DNA of 64,000 nucleotides, from contig NC_023036.2 in NCBI RefSeq assembly GCF_000317305.3, positions 1,922,001 to 1,986,000 of the forward strand, given 5' to 3'. Source of the stretch: Mycolicibacterium neoaurum VKM Ac-1815D. Its GTDB lineage: Bacteria; Actinomycetota; Actinomycetes; Mycobacteriales; Mycobacteriaceae. How positions within the stretch are numbered: position 1 is the first letter of the stretch; every line of letters starts with the position of its first letter. Positions 56,285 to 64,000 of this stretch are shown here, one piece after another. The translations under genes and the position numbers were made by a program. Below the pieces are notes generated by a model, which was not told the origin of the DNA, searched no databases, and saw only the letters and a program-made list of their open reading frames with translations.

Positions 56285-57565
56285 TCATGCGCCGGCCTCC
56301 GCCGTGGCGAACAGCGTCGACGCGTGCGGGTCGAACGGGCAGCCCGAGCCCAGATGGGCCAGGTATTCGTCGCGGAAGTACTTGATCGAGGAGATGATCG
56401 GGCTGGCGGCACCGTCACCGAGTGCGCAGAACGACTTGCCGAGAATGGCATCGGAGACGTCGAGCAGCGTGTCGATATCGGTGGCCGTGGCGCGTCCCGT
56501 CTCCAGCCGTTCGTAGATCTGGGTCAGCCAGTACGTGCCCTCCCGGCACGGTGTGCACTTCCCGCAGGACTCGTGGGCGTAGAACTGCGTCCACCGCCGG
56601 ACCGCGCGCACCACACAGGTGGTCTCGTCGAAGATCTGCAACGCCTTGGTGCCCAGCATCGACCCGACACCGGCCACTCCCTCGTAATCCATTGGCACAT
56701 CGAGGTGTTCGGCGGTCAGTAGTGGTGTCGACGACCCGCCCGGGGTCCAGAACTTCAGTTCGTGGCCGGCCCGCACCCCGCCCGCGTAATCGAGCAGTTC
56801 GCGCAGCGTGATACCCAGCGGCGCCTCGTACTGACCCGGTTGCGTGACATGTCCGGACAGCGAGTACAGGGTGAAACCGGGGGACTTGTCCGAACCCATC
56901 GAACGGAACCAGTCGACCCCGCCGGCGACGACGGCGGGCACACTCGCGATCGATTCGACATTGTTGACCACCGTCGGGCACGCGTAGAGACCCGCGACGG
57001 CGGGGAAGGGCGGCCGCAACCGTGGCTGGCCGCGCCGGCCCTCCAGCGAGTCCAACAGGGCGGTTTCCTCGCCGCAGATGTAGGCACCCGCCCCGGCATG
57101 CACCACCAGCTCGAGTCCTGCTCCCAAGTAACCGGCGTCGTAGGCCTCGGCGACCGCACCCTGCAGCCGGCGCAGCACCGGTACCACCTCGCCGCGCAGG
57201 TAGATGAATGCGTGTTCGGCGCGGATGGCGTGCGCGGCGATGATCGCGCCCTCGACGAGTGCGTGCGGGTTGGCCATCAGCAGCGGAATGTCCTTGCACG
57301 TACCGGGTTCGGACTCGTCGGCATTGATCACCAGGTACTTGGGCTTGGGGTCGTCCTGGTTGATGAACGACCACTTCTGTCCGGTGGGGAATCCGGCCCC
57401 ACCGCGACCGCGTAGTCCGGCCTCCTTGACCATCGCGATGAGTGCGTCGGGATCCATCGACAAGGCCGTGCGCATGGCCTTGTAGCCGCCACGGCGACGG
57501 TAGCCGGCCATCGTCCAGGAGTCGGCATCATCCCAGTGCGCGCTGAGTACCGGAGCCAGGGTCAC
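56285..57565 (-). CDS. nuoF: NADH-quinone oxidoreductase subunit F
   Basis: A 426-residue flavoprotein that oxidises NADH. It has the FMN/NADH motif [14 protein letters not shown], the [19 protein letters not shown] strand and the N3 cluster ligands [11 protein letters not shown] with the distal Cys in [12 protein letters not shown] 57565 overlaps the nuoE stop by four bases. The gap to nuoG (97 bases) is the largest in the front half of the operon and holds the palindrome. Confidence 0.95.
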   Translation of the reverse strand: MTLAPVLSAHWDDADSWTMAGYRRRGGYKAMRTALSMDPDALIAMVKEAGLRGRGGAGFPTGQKWSFINQDDPKPKYLVINADESEPGTCKDIPLLMANPHALVEGAIIAAHAIRAEHAFIYLRGEVVPVLRRLQGAVAEAYDAGYLGAGLELVVHAGAGAYICGEETALLDSLEGRRGQPRLRPPFPAVAGLYACPTVVNNVESIASVPAVVAGGVDWFRSMGSDKSPGFTLYSLSGHVTQPGQYEAPLGITLRELLDYAGGVRAGHELKFWTPGGSSTPLLTAEHLDVPMDYEGVAGVGSMLGTKALQIFDETTCVVRAVRRWTQFYAHESCGKCTPCREGTYWLTQIYERLETGRATATDIDTLLDVSDAILGKSFCALGDGAASPIISSIKYFRDEYLAHLGSGCPFDPHASTLFATAEAGA

Positions 57566-58404
57566 CGACGGTCCCCGTTCCTGGGCGGCAGGTCTTCCGA
57601 CGGTGCCGGTGCGGGCTGATCGCGCACCGATTCCTCGGTGAGGCGTTCGTCGTCCGGTTTCTGTACCAAGGCTGGTGTGCCCGACTCCGGTGCGGTCATG
57701 CCGCGTTCGCGGGCGATGCGCAGGCCCGCCAGCGTTGCCTGCCCCGGGACGCCGTCGTTGGCACCGGGACGCTCGTCGGGAAATCCGGCGAGGATGCGCG
57801 CGGTGTCGGTGAACGTGCACAGCGGCGCGCCGCGGCTGGGTGTCACCTGGGCGCCGGAACGGAGGGCGTCGACGAGATCACATGCCGTGGAGGGTGTTTG
57901 GTTGTCGAAAAACTCCCAGTTCACCATGATGACGGGTGCGAAGTCACATGCCGCATTGCACTCGATGTGCTCGAGAGTGATCGACCCATCCGCGGTGCTC
58001 TGCCCGGCGTGGACGCCGAGGTGATCCTGCAAGATCTCCAGAATCGCGTCACCGCCCATCACCGCGCACAGGGTGTTGGTGCACACCCCGACCAGATACT
58101 TCCCGGTGGGGGTGCGCCGGTACATCGAATAGAACGTGGCGACCGCGGTCACCTCGGCCGGTGTCAGGGCGAGTTGTCCTGCGCAGAAGGCGATACCGGC
58201 GGGGGTGAGGTAACCGTCCTCGGACTGCACCAGATGAAGCAGGGGCAGCAGGGCCGAACGGGCCACCGGGTAGCGCGCGATGATCTGGGCGGCATCGGCG
58301 GACAGGCGGGCCGTCACCTCCTCGGAATAGGACGTGGGCCCGGCGCCGATCGGGGGGCCTGCCTCGTCGGGTCGCTGGCCGAGAGTGAGATCGATGGCTG
58401 TCAC
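57562..58404 (-). CDS. nuoE: NADH-quinone oxidoreductase subunit E
   Basis: A 280-residue subunit with the N1a 2Fe-2S cluster: CTNTLC and [10 protein letters not shown] supply the four Cys (C-x4-C and C-x3-C). The thioredoxin-like domain covers about 35-195. The remaining C-terminal tail of about 85 residues is polar and low-complexity, longer than in E. coli (166 residues total) and typical of actinobacteria. GTG 58404 overlaps nuoD by four bases. Confidence 0.95.
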   Translation of the reverse strand: MTAIDLTLGQRPDEAGPPIGAGPTSYSEEVTARLSADAAQIIARYPVARSALLPLLHLVQSEDGYLTPAGIAFCAGQLALTPAEVTAVATFYSMYRRTPTGKYLVGVCTNTLCAVMGGDAILEILQDHLGVHAGQSTADGSITLEHIECNAACDFAPVIMVNWEFFDNQTPSTACDLVDALRSGAQVTPSRGAPLCTFTDTARILAGFPDERPGANDGVPGQATLAGLRIARERGMTAPESGTPALVQKPDDERLTEESVRDQPAPAPSEDLPPRNGDRR

Positions 58405-59702
58405 CTGTCCACGCCTCCCATCACCGGGTCGATCGAGGCCACCGCGGATATCGCATCGGCGACCATGCCGCCTTCGCACATCGCGGCCACCGCCTGCAGA
58501 TTGGTGAACGACGGGTCGCGGTAATGCACCCGGTAGGGCCGGGTTCCGCCATCGCTGACCATGTGCACACCCAGCTCACCGCGCGGTGATTCGACCGCGA
58601 CGTACACCTGACCGGGCGGCACCCGGATACCCTCGGTCACCAGCTTGAAATGGTGGATCAGCGCCTCCATGGAGGAGCCCATGATCTTGGCGATATGAGC
58701 GGGCGAGTTACCGAGGCCGTCCGGGCCGAGCTCCAGGTCGGCGGGCCAGGCGAGCTTCTTGTCGGTGAGCATCACCGGACCGGGCCGCAGCCGCGACACG
58801 CACTGCTCGACGATCTTCAGCGACTGCTTCATCTCGTCCACGCGGATCAGATAGCGGCCGTAGGCATCACAACCGTCGTCGGTGCAGACGTCGAAGTCGT
58901 AGGTCTCATAACCGCAGTACGGCTGGGCGCGGCGCAGATCGTGCGGCAACCCCGTGGAGCGCAGCACCGGACCGGTGACGCCGAGGGCCATGCAGCCGGT
59001 CAGGTCCAAGTAGCCGATACCCTTGCTGCGGGCCTTCCAGATGTAGTTCTCGCGCAGCATCTTCTCCAGGTCGCGCAACTGATCGGGCAGGACCTCCAGC
59101 AGTCGGCGCAGCTGCGGCATGGCCTCATCGGGCAGATCGGCGGCCAATCCGCCGGGCCGGATATAGGCGTGGTTCATCCGCAGTCCGGTGATGGTCTCGA
59201 ACAGCGACAGGATCTCCTCGCGCCCGCGGAAACCGAAGAACATGGCCGACATCGCGCCCAGTTCCATGCCGCCGGTGGCCAGTGCGACGAGATGGCTGGA
59301 GATCCGGTTGAGTTCCATGAGCATCACCCGGATGATGCTGGCGCGTTCGGGGATGTCGTCGGTGACGCCGAGGAGCTTTTCGACTCCCAGGCAGTAGGCC
59401 GTCTCGTTGAAGAACGGGGACAGATAGTCCATCCGGGTCACGAAGGTGACACCCTGTGTCCAGGTGCGGTATTCGAGGTTCTTCTCGATTCCGGTGTGCA
59501 GGTAGCCGATACCGCAGCGGGCCTCGGTGATCGTCTCGCCCTCGATCTCCAGGATCAGGCGCAGCACCCCGTGCGTGGACGGGTGTTGTGGACCCATGTT
59601 GACCACGATGCGCTCGCCGGCGTGCTCACGTGCCGCGGCCACGACCGCATCCCAGTCCTGGCCGCCGACCATCACGACGGGCGGATCTGTCTCTATCGTC
59701 AT
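58401..59702 (-). CDS. nuoD: NADH-quinone oxidoreductase subunit D
   Basis: A 433-residue hydrogenase-large-subunit-like protein lining the quinone site. Recognisable stretches are [14 protein letters not shown] with the quinone-contacting His, [27 protein letters not shown] and the C-terminal DPVMGGVDR. NuoC and NuoD are separate genes here, not fused as in E. coli. The first base coincides with the last base of the nuoC stop. Confidence 0.95.
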   Translation of the reverse strand: MTIETDPPVVMVGGQDWDAVVAAAREHAGERIVVNMGPQHPSTHGVLRLILEIEGETITEARCGIGYLHTGIEKNLEYRTWTQGVTFVTRMDYLSPFFNETAYCLGVEKLLGVTDDIPERASIIRVMLMELNRISSHLVALATGGMELGAMSAMFFGFRGREEILSLFETITGLRMNHAYIRPGGLAADLPDEAMPQLRRLLEVLPDQLRDLEKMLRENYIWKARSKGIGYLDLTGCMALGVTGPVLRSTGLPHDLRRAQPYCGYETYDFDVCTDDGCDAYGRYLIRVDEMKQSLKIVEQCVSRLRPGPVMLTDKKLAWPADLELGPDGLGNSPAHIAKIMGSSMEALIHHFKLVTEGIRVPPGQVYVAVESPRGELGVHMVSDGGTRPYRVHYRDPSFTNLQAVAAMCEGGMVADAISAVASIDPVMGGVDR

Positions 59703-60373
59703 CAGTTGTAGGACCTCCGCTGGTCGGGCGGCGGTATCTGCGCCCCGTGGTACTCGACGGGGATGCCGCCCAACGGATAGTCCTTGCGCTGCGGATGCCC
59801 TACCCAGTCGTCGGGCATCTCGATGCGCGTCAGCGAGGGGTGCCCGTCGAAGATGATGCCGAAGAAGTCGTAGGTCTCACGCTCATGCCAATCGGTCGTC
59901 GGATAGACCGAGAACAGCGACGGCACATGGGGATCGGCGTCGGGTGCGGTCACCTCCAGCCGAATCCTGCGGTTGTGGGTGATCGACATCAGTGGATAGA
60001 CGGCGTGCAGTTCGCGGTCCTGCTCACCGGGGAAGTGCACCCCCGAGACCCCGAGGCAGAGTTCGAAGCGCAGAGCCGGGTCGTCCCGCAGGGTCTGGGC
60101 GACGGTCAGCAGGTGTGCACGGCGCACGTCGAGGGTGAGCTCACCGCGGAACACCACGACGCGTTCGACGGCATCGGTGAACCTGTCGCCGCCCAATGTC
60201 GCGATCAGAGTGTCGACCACGTCGTCGAAGTAGTCGCCGTAGGGGCGCGGGGAGCTGCCCGGCAGCGCGACCTCGCGGACCAGCCGGCCGTAGCCGGAGG
60301 TGTCGCCGGTGCCGCTGACACCGAACATGCCGCGCCGGGTTCCGATCACCTCCTGGTCCTGCTGTTCGGTCAT
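59702..60373 (-). CDS. nuoC: NADH-quinone oxidoreductase subunit C
   Basis: A 223-residue hydrophilic subunit. The family motif [20 protein letters not shown] and [14 protein letters not shown] at the end are clear. ATG 60373 has AGGGA six bases upstream; an in-frame TTG near 60427 is rejected. It lies 61 bases after nuoB, and its stop touches nuoD. Confidence 0.94.
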   Translation of the reverse strand: MTEQQDQEVIGTRRGMFGVSGTGDTSGYGRLVREVALPGSSPRPYGDYFDDVVDTLIATLGGDRFTDAVERVVVFRGELTLDVRRAHLLTVAQTLRDDPALRFELCLGVSGVHFPGEQDRELHAVYPLMSITHNRRIRLEVTAPDADPHVPSLFSVYPTTDWHERETYDFFGIIFDGHPSLTRIEMPDDWVGHPQRKDYPLGGIPVEYHGAQIPPPDQRRSYN

Positions 60374-60434
60374 GCGATTCCCTCGCAGGCTCGGGTCTCG
60401 CATGTCATCTGTCTGTTCGCTCCGCAAGCGTCGC

Positions 60435-60989
60435 TCATCGCAGCAGCCCCGTCAGTTCGATGGTCGTCGGGGATGCCAGCGCGGCCTGCTCGGCGGCGGC
60501 CACGGCCTCGGCGCGATTCACCCCGAGCGGCATCTCGGCGATCTTGGCGTGCAGTTTCAGGATCGCATTGAGCAGCATTTCCGGCCGGGGTGGGCACCCC
60601 GGCAGATAGATGTCCACCGGGACCACGTGGTCGACGCCCTGGACGACCGCGTAGTTGTTGAACATCCCGCCCGAGGACGCGCAGACACCCATCGCCAGAA
60701 CCCATTTCGGTTCGGCCATCTGGTCATACACCTGGCGCAGGACCGGGGCCATCTTCTGGCTGACCCGGCCGGCGACGATCATCAGGTCCGCCTGCCGCGG
60801 GGTCGCCGAGAACCGCTCCATGCCGAACCGCGCGATGTCGAAGCGCGGGCCGGCGGTCGCCATCATCTCGATGGCGCAGCACGCCAGGCCGAACGTCGCC
60901 GGCCACAGTGAGCCCTTGCGGACATAGCCGGCCACCTTCTCCACGGTGGACAGCAGGATGCCGCCCGGCAGCTGTTCTTCTAGTCCCAT
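60435..60989 (-). CDS. nuoB: NADH-quinone oxidoreductase subunit B
   Basis: A 184-residue subunit holding cluster N2, the electron donor to quinone. All four Cys ligands are visible: the adjacent pair in [10 protein letters not shown], one in [14 protein letters not shown] and one in [14 protein letters not shown] 60989 overlaps nuoA by ten bases; the open frame above it is inside nuoA. Confidence 0.95.
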   Translation of the reverse strand: MGLEEQLPGGILLSTVEKVAGYVRKGSLWPATFGLACCAIEMMATAGPRFDIARFGMERFSATPRQADLMIVAGRVSQKMAPVLRQVYDQMAEPKWVLAMGVCASSGGMFNNYAVVQGVDHVVPVDIYLPGCPPRPEMLLNAILKLHAKIAEMPLGVNRAEAVAAAEQAALASPTTIELTGLLR

Positions 60990-61354
60990 GACAGACCACC
61001 TCGCCGCCAGACATAGGCGTAGGCCACGAACACCGTGAGCATGAACAGCAGCATCTCGACCATTGCGAACAGGCCCAACGAGTCGAAAGACACCGCCCAG
61101 GGGTACAGAAACACGATCTCGATATCGAAGATGATGAACAGCATGGCCGTCAGGTAGTACTTGATCGGGAATCGCTGTCCCGTCGCGATCTCGGCGTCCG
61201 CGGCGGGAAGCAGTGGTTCGATCCCGCACTCGTAGGCCTCGAGTTTGGCCCGGTTGTAGCGGCGCGGGCCGATGAACGTGGCGATACCCACCGAGACGAT
61301 GGCGAAAGCCGCCGCGATCGTCCCGAGCACCAGAATCGGTGTGTAGACGTTCAT
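60980..61354 (-). CDS. nuoA: NADH-quinone oxidoreductase subunit A
   Basis: A 124-residue three-helix membrane subunit, first gene of the operon. The conserved loop has [12 protein letters not shown] with its Cys, and helix 2 has [16 protein letters not shown] with the acidic residues. A gap of 171 bases separates it from the receiver gene upstream and should contain the nuo promoter. I cannot point to one with confidence; TAAGCT is a possible -10 there. Confidence 0.95.
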   Translation of the reverse strand: MNVYTPILVLGTIAAAFAIVSVGIATFIGPRRYNRAKLEAYECGIEPLLPAADAEIATGQRFPIKYYLTAMLFIIFDIEIVFLYPWAVSFDSLGLFAMVEMLLFMLTVFVAYAYVWRRGGLSWD

Positions 61355-61525
61355 GTCTGTGCCGCTCTCTCGGGGGAGTTTCGATGTGAGCTAGAACACA
61401 GCTTAGACACCTCAACGGTCGAGGCGCCGCATTTCCGATAGGATTTCGCACATCAGCTACGGTCGCCCGCCCTCACCGGCGAGGATGGTGAACAAGGAAC
61501 GGCCGCAGCGTGTTTCGTGATGGAT

Positions 61526-61924
61526 CTACGATGTGGGCCGGAGTAGGCCGGCAGCTGCTTCGCCGAGTCTGATCGGGTCGATCGGATGGGACACCGCCGC
61601 CTCGGCGCGTGACCAGGACGCCAGCCAGGCATCATCACGGCGCCCGGTCAGCACGAGAACCGGCGGGCATGCTTCGATCTCGTCCTTCAGCTGCTTGGCA
61701 AGCCCCATCCCGCCGGTCGGTGTCGCCTCACCGTCGAGAATCAGCAAGTGCAGACCACCCTCGGCAACCCGGGTGAGCACCATCGGGGCGGTCGCCACCT
61801 CCAGATAGCTCAGTTCGGGCAGGTCCGGGTGGATCCGCCGGCCGAGCGCAGAACGCACCTGCGCTCTGGTCCGGTTGTTGGAGCTGTACACCAGAATCCG
61901 CAGCTGGGCATCGGGGTCGGCCAC
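61526..61924 (-). CDS. Atypical receiver-domain protein, Rv3143-like
   Basis: A 132-residue single receiver domain without an output domain. It resembles Rv3143, the orphan response regulator that also precedes nuoA in M. tuberculosis and has been linked to complex I. The phosphoacceptor Asp is in LLILDGEATP and the Thr in VLVLTGRRDD. The acidic pair near the N-terminus is replaced (LVYSSNN), and the conserved Lys is His (SHPIDP). Phosphorylation is therefore doubtful. It starts with GTG 61924, ten bases after the YceI gene. The PPE gene found here in M. tuberculosis is absent. Confidence 0.78.
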   Translation of the reverse strand: MADPDAQLRILVYSSNNRTRAQVRSALGRRIHPDLPELSYLEVATAPMVLTRVAEGGLHLLILDGEATPTGGMGLAKQLKDEIEACPPVLVLTGRRDDAWLASWSRAEAAVSHPIDPIRLGEAAAGLLRPTS

Positions 61925-61934
61925 ACCGCCGATG

Positions 61935-62444
61935 CTACGGCTGCCGGACGAACACCGCGGCCGCTTCGACGCCTGCCGCGTCGCCCATCATGCCCATCAA
62001 GTTGCCGTCTACTCCCAGATTTCGCCGGTTGAGCGTGGCCGTCGTGCTCAGCTGAACCGCGCCACCGCCCAGATTGCGGACATGTACCGGCAGGTCGAGT
62101 TCGGATTCGTGGCCCTTCACGGTCAGGCGCACGTGCAGCGTGACCCAGGACGGCGAGGTGACCTCGCCGGACTCCGCCACGATCTCCACGGTGGGGAAGG
62201 CCTCGACATCGAAGAAGTCGGGAGACCGCAGATGGGCGTCGCGGCGCTTGATGCCGGTGCGCACCGACGCCGCGTCGATGCGCAGCGTGCCGGTCAGCTT
62301 GTCGCCGTCGACCTGCGCGTCGCCGTCCACAGCGTCGAACTCGCTCTTGACGTGGACAAATCCCCAGAAGGTGGGGCTGTGCGTGGTGATGGTGGTGCGC
62401 TCGGCATCCAATCGCCAACGACCAGCCCAGTCCTGCAGGTCCAT
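61935..62444 (-). CDS. YceI-family protein
   Basis: A 169-residue YceI-like lipocalin-fold protein with the usual pattern: WRLDAERTTITTHSPTFWGF, a central LRSPDFFDVEAFPTVEI motif and a C-terminal LGVDG region. YceI proteins bind isoprenoid or other lipid chains; many are exported, but this one has no signal peptide. ATG 62444 has GAGGGAG upstream. It follows the SnoaL-like gene by ten bases and precedes the receiver gene by ten. Confidence 0.85.
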   Translation of the reverse strand: MDLQDWAGRWRLDAERTTITTHSPTFWGFVHVKSEFDAVDGDAQVDGDKLTGTLRIDAASVRTGIKRRDAHLRSPDFFDVEAFPTVEIVAESGEVTSPSWVTLHVRLTVKGHESELDLPVHVRNLGGGAVQLSTTATLNRRNLGVDGNLMGMMGDAAGVEAAAVFVRQP

Positions 62445-62454
62445 CTGTGCTCCC

Positions 62455-62826
62455 TCAGTTGCCCAGCAACGGCGCCATCTCTGCGGGGTCGAAGTACTCG
62501 TCGATCCGGGTGATCAGCCCGTCGGTACTCACCTTGATAACGATGCATACCCGTAAATGGATCGAAGCGCCATCGCTGGCGTCGGCGTGCAGGATGTGCT
62601 GCTGTACGAAACCGCCGTCGAAGAACTGGCGATCGAGGACCTCGTAACGTCGGGCGGCCGTCGTTCTCAGGAACCAGCGGATGACTTTCAAGGCCTGCAC
62701 GCGATCGTTGTCGGCGGCATCGCCGCTGTGCCAGACCAGGACGTCCTCGGCCCACAACGCCTCGATCTGCGGGTAGTCGCCGCGTTCGATGGCGTCGAAC
62801 AGACGGTCCGCAACGGCTGCGCTCAT
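62455..62826 (-). CDS. SnoaL/NTF2-like protein
   Basis: A 123-residue cone-fold protein of the SnoaL/nuclear-transport-factor-2 type. Features are the N-terminal helix RLFDAIERGDYPQIEALWAE, the strand YEVLDRQFFDGGFVQQH and the final TRIDEYFDPAEMAPLL. The fold serves as isomerase, dehydratase or ligand binder; the role here is unknown. ATG 62826 is preferred over a start five codons earlier. It heads a three-gene minus-strand run (SnoaL, YceI, receiver). Confidence 0.8.
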   Translation of the reverse strand: MSAAVADRLFDAIERGDYPQIEALWAEDVLVWHSGDAADNDRVQALKVIRWFLRTTAARRYEVLDRQFFDGGFVQQHILHADASDGASIHLRVCIVIKVSTDGLITRIDEYFDPAEMAPLLGN

Positions 62827-62868
62827 ATCTCTTGACCTCAACTATTCTTCAGGTTGAACACTGACAGC

Positions 62869-63477
62869 ATGAGACAACGATTCGACACCGCCTACGAAAC
62901 ACACACCGCGCCTTGGGTGATCGGTGAGCCTCAACCGGCCATGGTGGCCCTGGAACGCACCGCAGCGCTGCGCAGTCCGATACTCGACATCGGCTGTGGG
63001 CTCGGGGAGCACACCATCATGCTGACCCGACTGGGTTATGACGTGCTGGGTATCGATTTCGCGCCGCATGCCATCGAGCAGGCCAGGGCCAACGCCGCCG
63101 CCCGCGGGGTGGACGCGCGCTTCGAGGTCGGTGACGCATTCAGCCTCGACGGTGTCTACGACACCATCCTCGACAGCGCGTTGTTCCACATCTTCGACGC
63201 CACCGACCGCGCCCGCTACGTCCGCGCCCTGCACCGGGCGCTGACTCCCGGCGGTCATCTGCACCTGCTGGCGCTCTCGGATGCCGGCCGAGGCTTCGGA
63301 CCGCAGGTCGGCGAACAGGTGCTCCGGACGGCTTTCACCGACGGGTGGGACGTGGAGTCGCTGAACACCAGCACCTACCGCGGGGTGGTGGGAGAGTCGC
63401 ACGCGCCGCTGCTGGGGCTGCCCACGGGGACGGTGGTCGACGAGCCGGCCTGGCTGGCCAGGGTACGACGGCTCTGA
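62869..63477 (+). CDS. Class I SAM-dependent methyltransferase
   Basis: A 202-residue methyltransferase. Motif I is ILDIGCGLGEHTIML, followed by VLGIDFAPHAIEQA (acidic residue for the ribose) and LHRALTPGGHLHLLAL. The target is unknown; thiopurine-type and other small-molecule methyltransferases share this size. ATG 62869 is chosen; a TTG at 62854 would add five residues. It is divergent from the SnoaL-like gene with 42 bases between starts. Confidence 0.82.
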   Translation: MRQRFDTAYETHTAPWVIGEPQPAMVALERTAALRSPILDIGCGLGEHTIMLTRLGYDVLGIDFAPHAIEQARANAAARGVDARFEVGDAFSLDGVYDTILDSALFHIFDATDRARYVRALHRALTPGGHLHLLALSDAGRGFGPQVGEQVLRTAFTDGWDVESLNTSTYRGVVGESHAPLLGLPTGTVVDEPAWLARVRRL

Positions 63478-63516
63478 ACGCACGGCAGACCGATTCGGCG
63501 TCGTCATCAGGTGTCC

Positions 63517-63864
63517 TCATTCGGTGTCGTAGCCCGGATGGGCCACGGCCAGCCGGCGTGCCACCAGGGCGTGCAGCACCGGCAGCACGTCGGCGTCCCG
63601 GCCGTCGAGATCCCCTTCCCGGATGGCCGCGGCCAAGCTCGCCTCGTCGGCGAACCCCAGCAGATCCGGCGCGGGCTCGGTATCGAGCAACTCCCGTTCG
63701 ACGGTGCGCAGGACATTGGCCGCCACCCGAGCGTGGAAGTTGACCGCACCCGCGTCGGCGAGTCGACTGTCCGGCCCCGTCGCCGCGCGTACCTCACCCT
63801 CCAGGAACTCCGCGACCGCGGCGACGAGTTCGGCGGCGGTGGGCCGGTAGTGCAGATCGGTCAT
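63517..63864 (-). CDS. DUF6285-type protein
   Basis: A 115-residue helical protein starting MTDLHYRPTAAELVAAVAEF. It carries FHARVAANVLRTVEREL and ends in a VLPVLHALVARRLAVAHPGY helix. Proteins of this type pair with APH-family kinases in mycobacteria; the function is unknown. ATG 63864 has GGAGG four bases upstream and overlaps the upstream kinase stop by four bases (ATGA), so the two are translated together. Confidence 0.65.
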   Translation of the reverse strand: MTDLHYRPTAAELVAAVAEFLEGEVRAATGPDSRLADAGAVNFHARVAANVLRTVERELLDTEPAPDLLGFADEASLAAAIREGDLDGRDADVLPVLHALVARRLAVAHPGYDTE

Positions 63865-64000
63865 GCTGCCTCCAACAGGGTGAGCAGGTCGTACTCGGTT
63901 TCGCACACCCGGCGTCCGATCGCCGCGAGCTCGACCGATCGGGTCTGCCCCGATCGATGCCGCTCGAACTGATAGCGGCAGATGACTCCCCAGCGCAAGG
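63861..64000 (-). CDS. APH-family phosphotransferase, C-terminal part only
   Basis: The last 46 residues of a minus-strand gene that begins outside the window. It reads LRWGVICRYQFERHRSGQ, then a stretch with SVELAAIGRRVCETEYDLL and the end TLLEAA. This is the usual tail of mycobacterial APH-type kinases that precede DUF6285 genes. The catalytic part lies beyond base 64000. The stop overlaps the next start by four bases. Confidence 0.65.
   Translation of the reverse strand, partial: LRWGVICRYQFERHRSGQTRSVELAAIGRRVCETEYDLLTLLEAA

Overview
The window is high-GC DNA from an actinobacterium, most likely a fast-growing Mycobacterium (Mycolicibacterium). The support is a complete 14-gene actinobacterial nuo operon preceded by an Rv3143-like receiver gene, an MbtM/FadD33-type acyl-AMP ligase, an AmtR-type nitrogen regulator, a REP13E12-type DUF222/HNH gene, a DUF732 secreted protein, an F420-type luciferase-like oxidoreductase and an EthA-like Baeyer-Villiger monooxygenase. 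The species assignment is an inference. I saw no rRNA, tRNA, CRISPR array, prophage or insertion sequence.

Layout. 1-8.8 kb: signalling and general-stress genes (partial GAF protein, GGDEF cyclase, YihY membrane protein, two SDR enzymes, hydroxypyruvate isomerase-like protein, membrane metallophosphoesterase, STAS protein, CsbD). A good SigF-type promoter lies before the second SDR gene. 8.8-15.6 kb: DUF222/HNH protein, then a minus-strand run of a TOBE/helix-turn-helix regulator, modA, modB, modC and kup. 15.6-27.6 kb: an eight-gene minus-strand cluster. In transcription order it is two urea-amidolyase-associated proteins, a urea/guanidine carboxylase, an enlarged allophanate hydrolase, a 2-oxoglutarate/Fe(II) oxygenase, a sodium:solute symporter, an AmtR-like regulator and a GNAT-like protein. 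The first four genes are joined by 4-base overlaps. Two CTGTCA-NN-TGACAG operators occupy the divergent region at its head. 27.8-30.1 kb: three plus-strand genes, one with an internal duplication and one resembling Imm-5-type immunity proteins. 30.3-46 kb: a mixed stretch of lipid and xenobiotic genes (mbtM, CocE-type hydrolase, quinone oxidoreductase, alcohol dehydrogenase, alpha/beta hydrolases, amine oxidase, LLM oxidoreductase, BVMO, APH-type kinase, regulators). 46-61.4 kb: nuoA-nuoN on the minus strand. 61.5-64 kb: receiver, YceI and SnoaL-like genes, a methyltransferase, a DUF6285 protein and a second, partial APH-type kinase.

The cluster at 15.6-27.6 kb is the most interesting part. 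Carboxylase, DUF1989 pair and allophanate hydrolase form the known route guanidine -> carboxyguanidine -> allophanate -> ammonia + CO2. The carboxylase has Asp where urea carboxylases are reported to have Asn, so I read it as guanidine utilisation under nitrogen control rather than urea use. Two additions look unusual: a 2OG oxygenase that could release guanidine from a guanidino compound, and an extra C-terminal domain of about 250 residues on the allophanate hydrolase.
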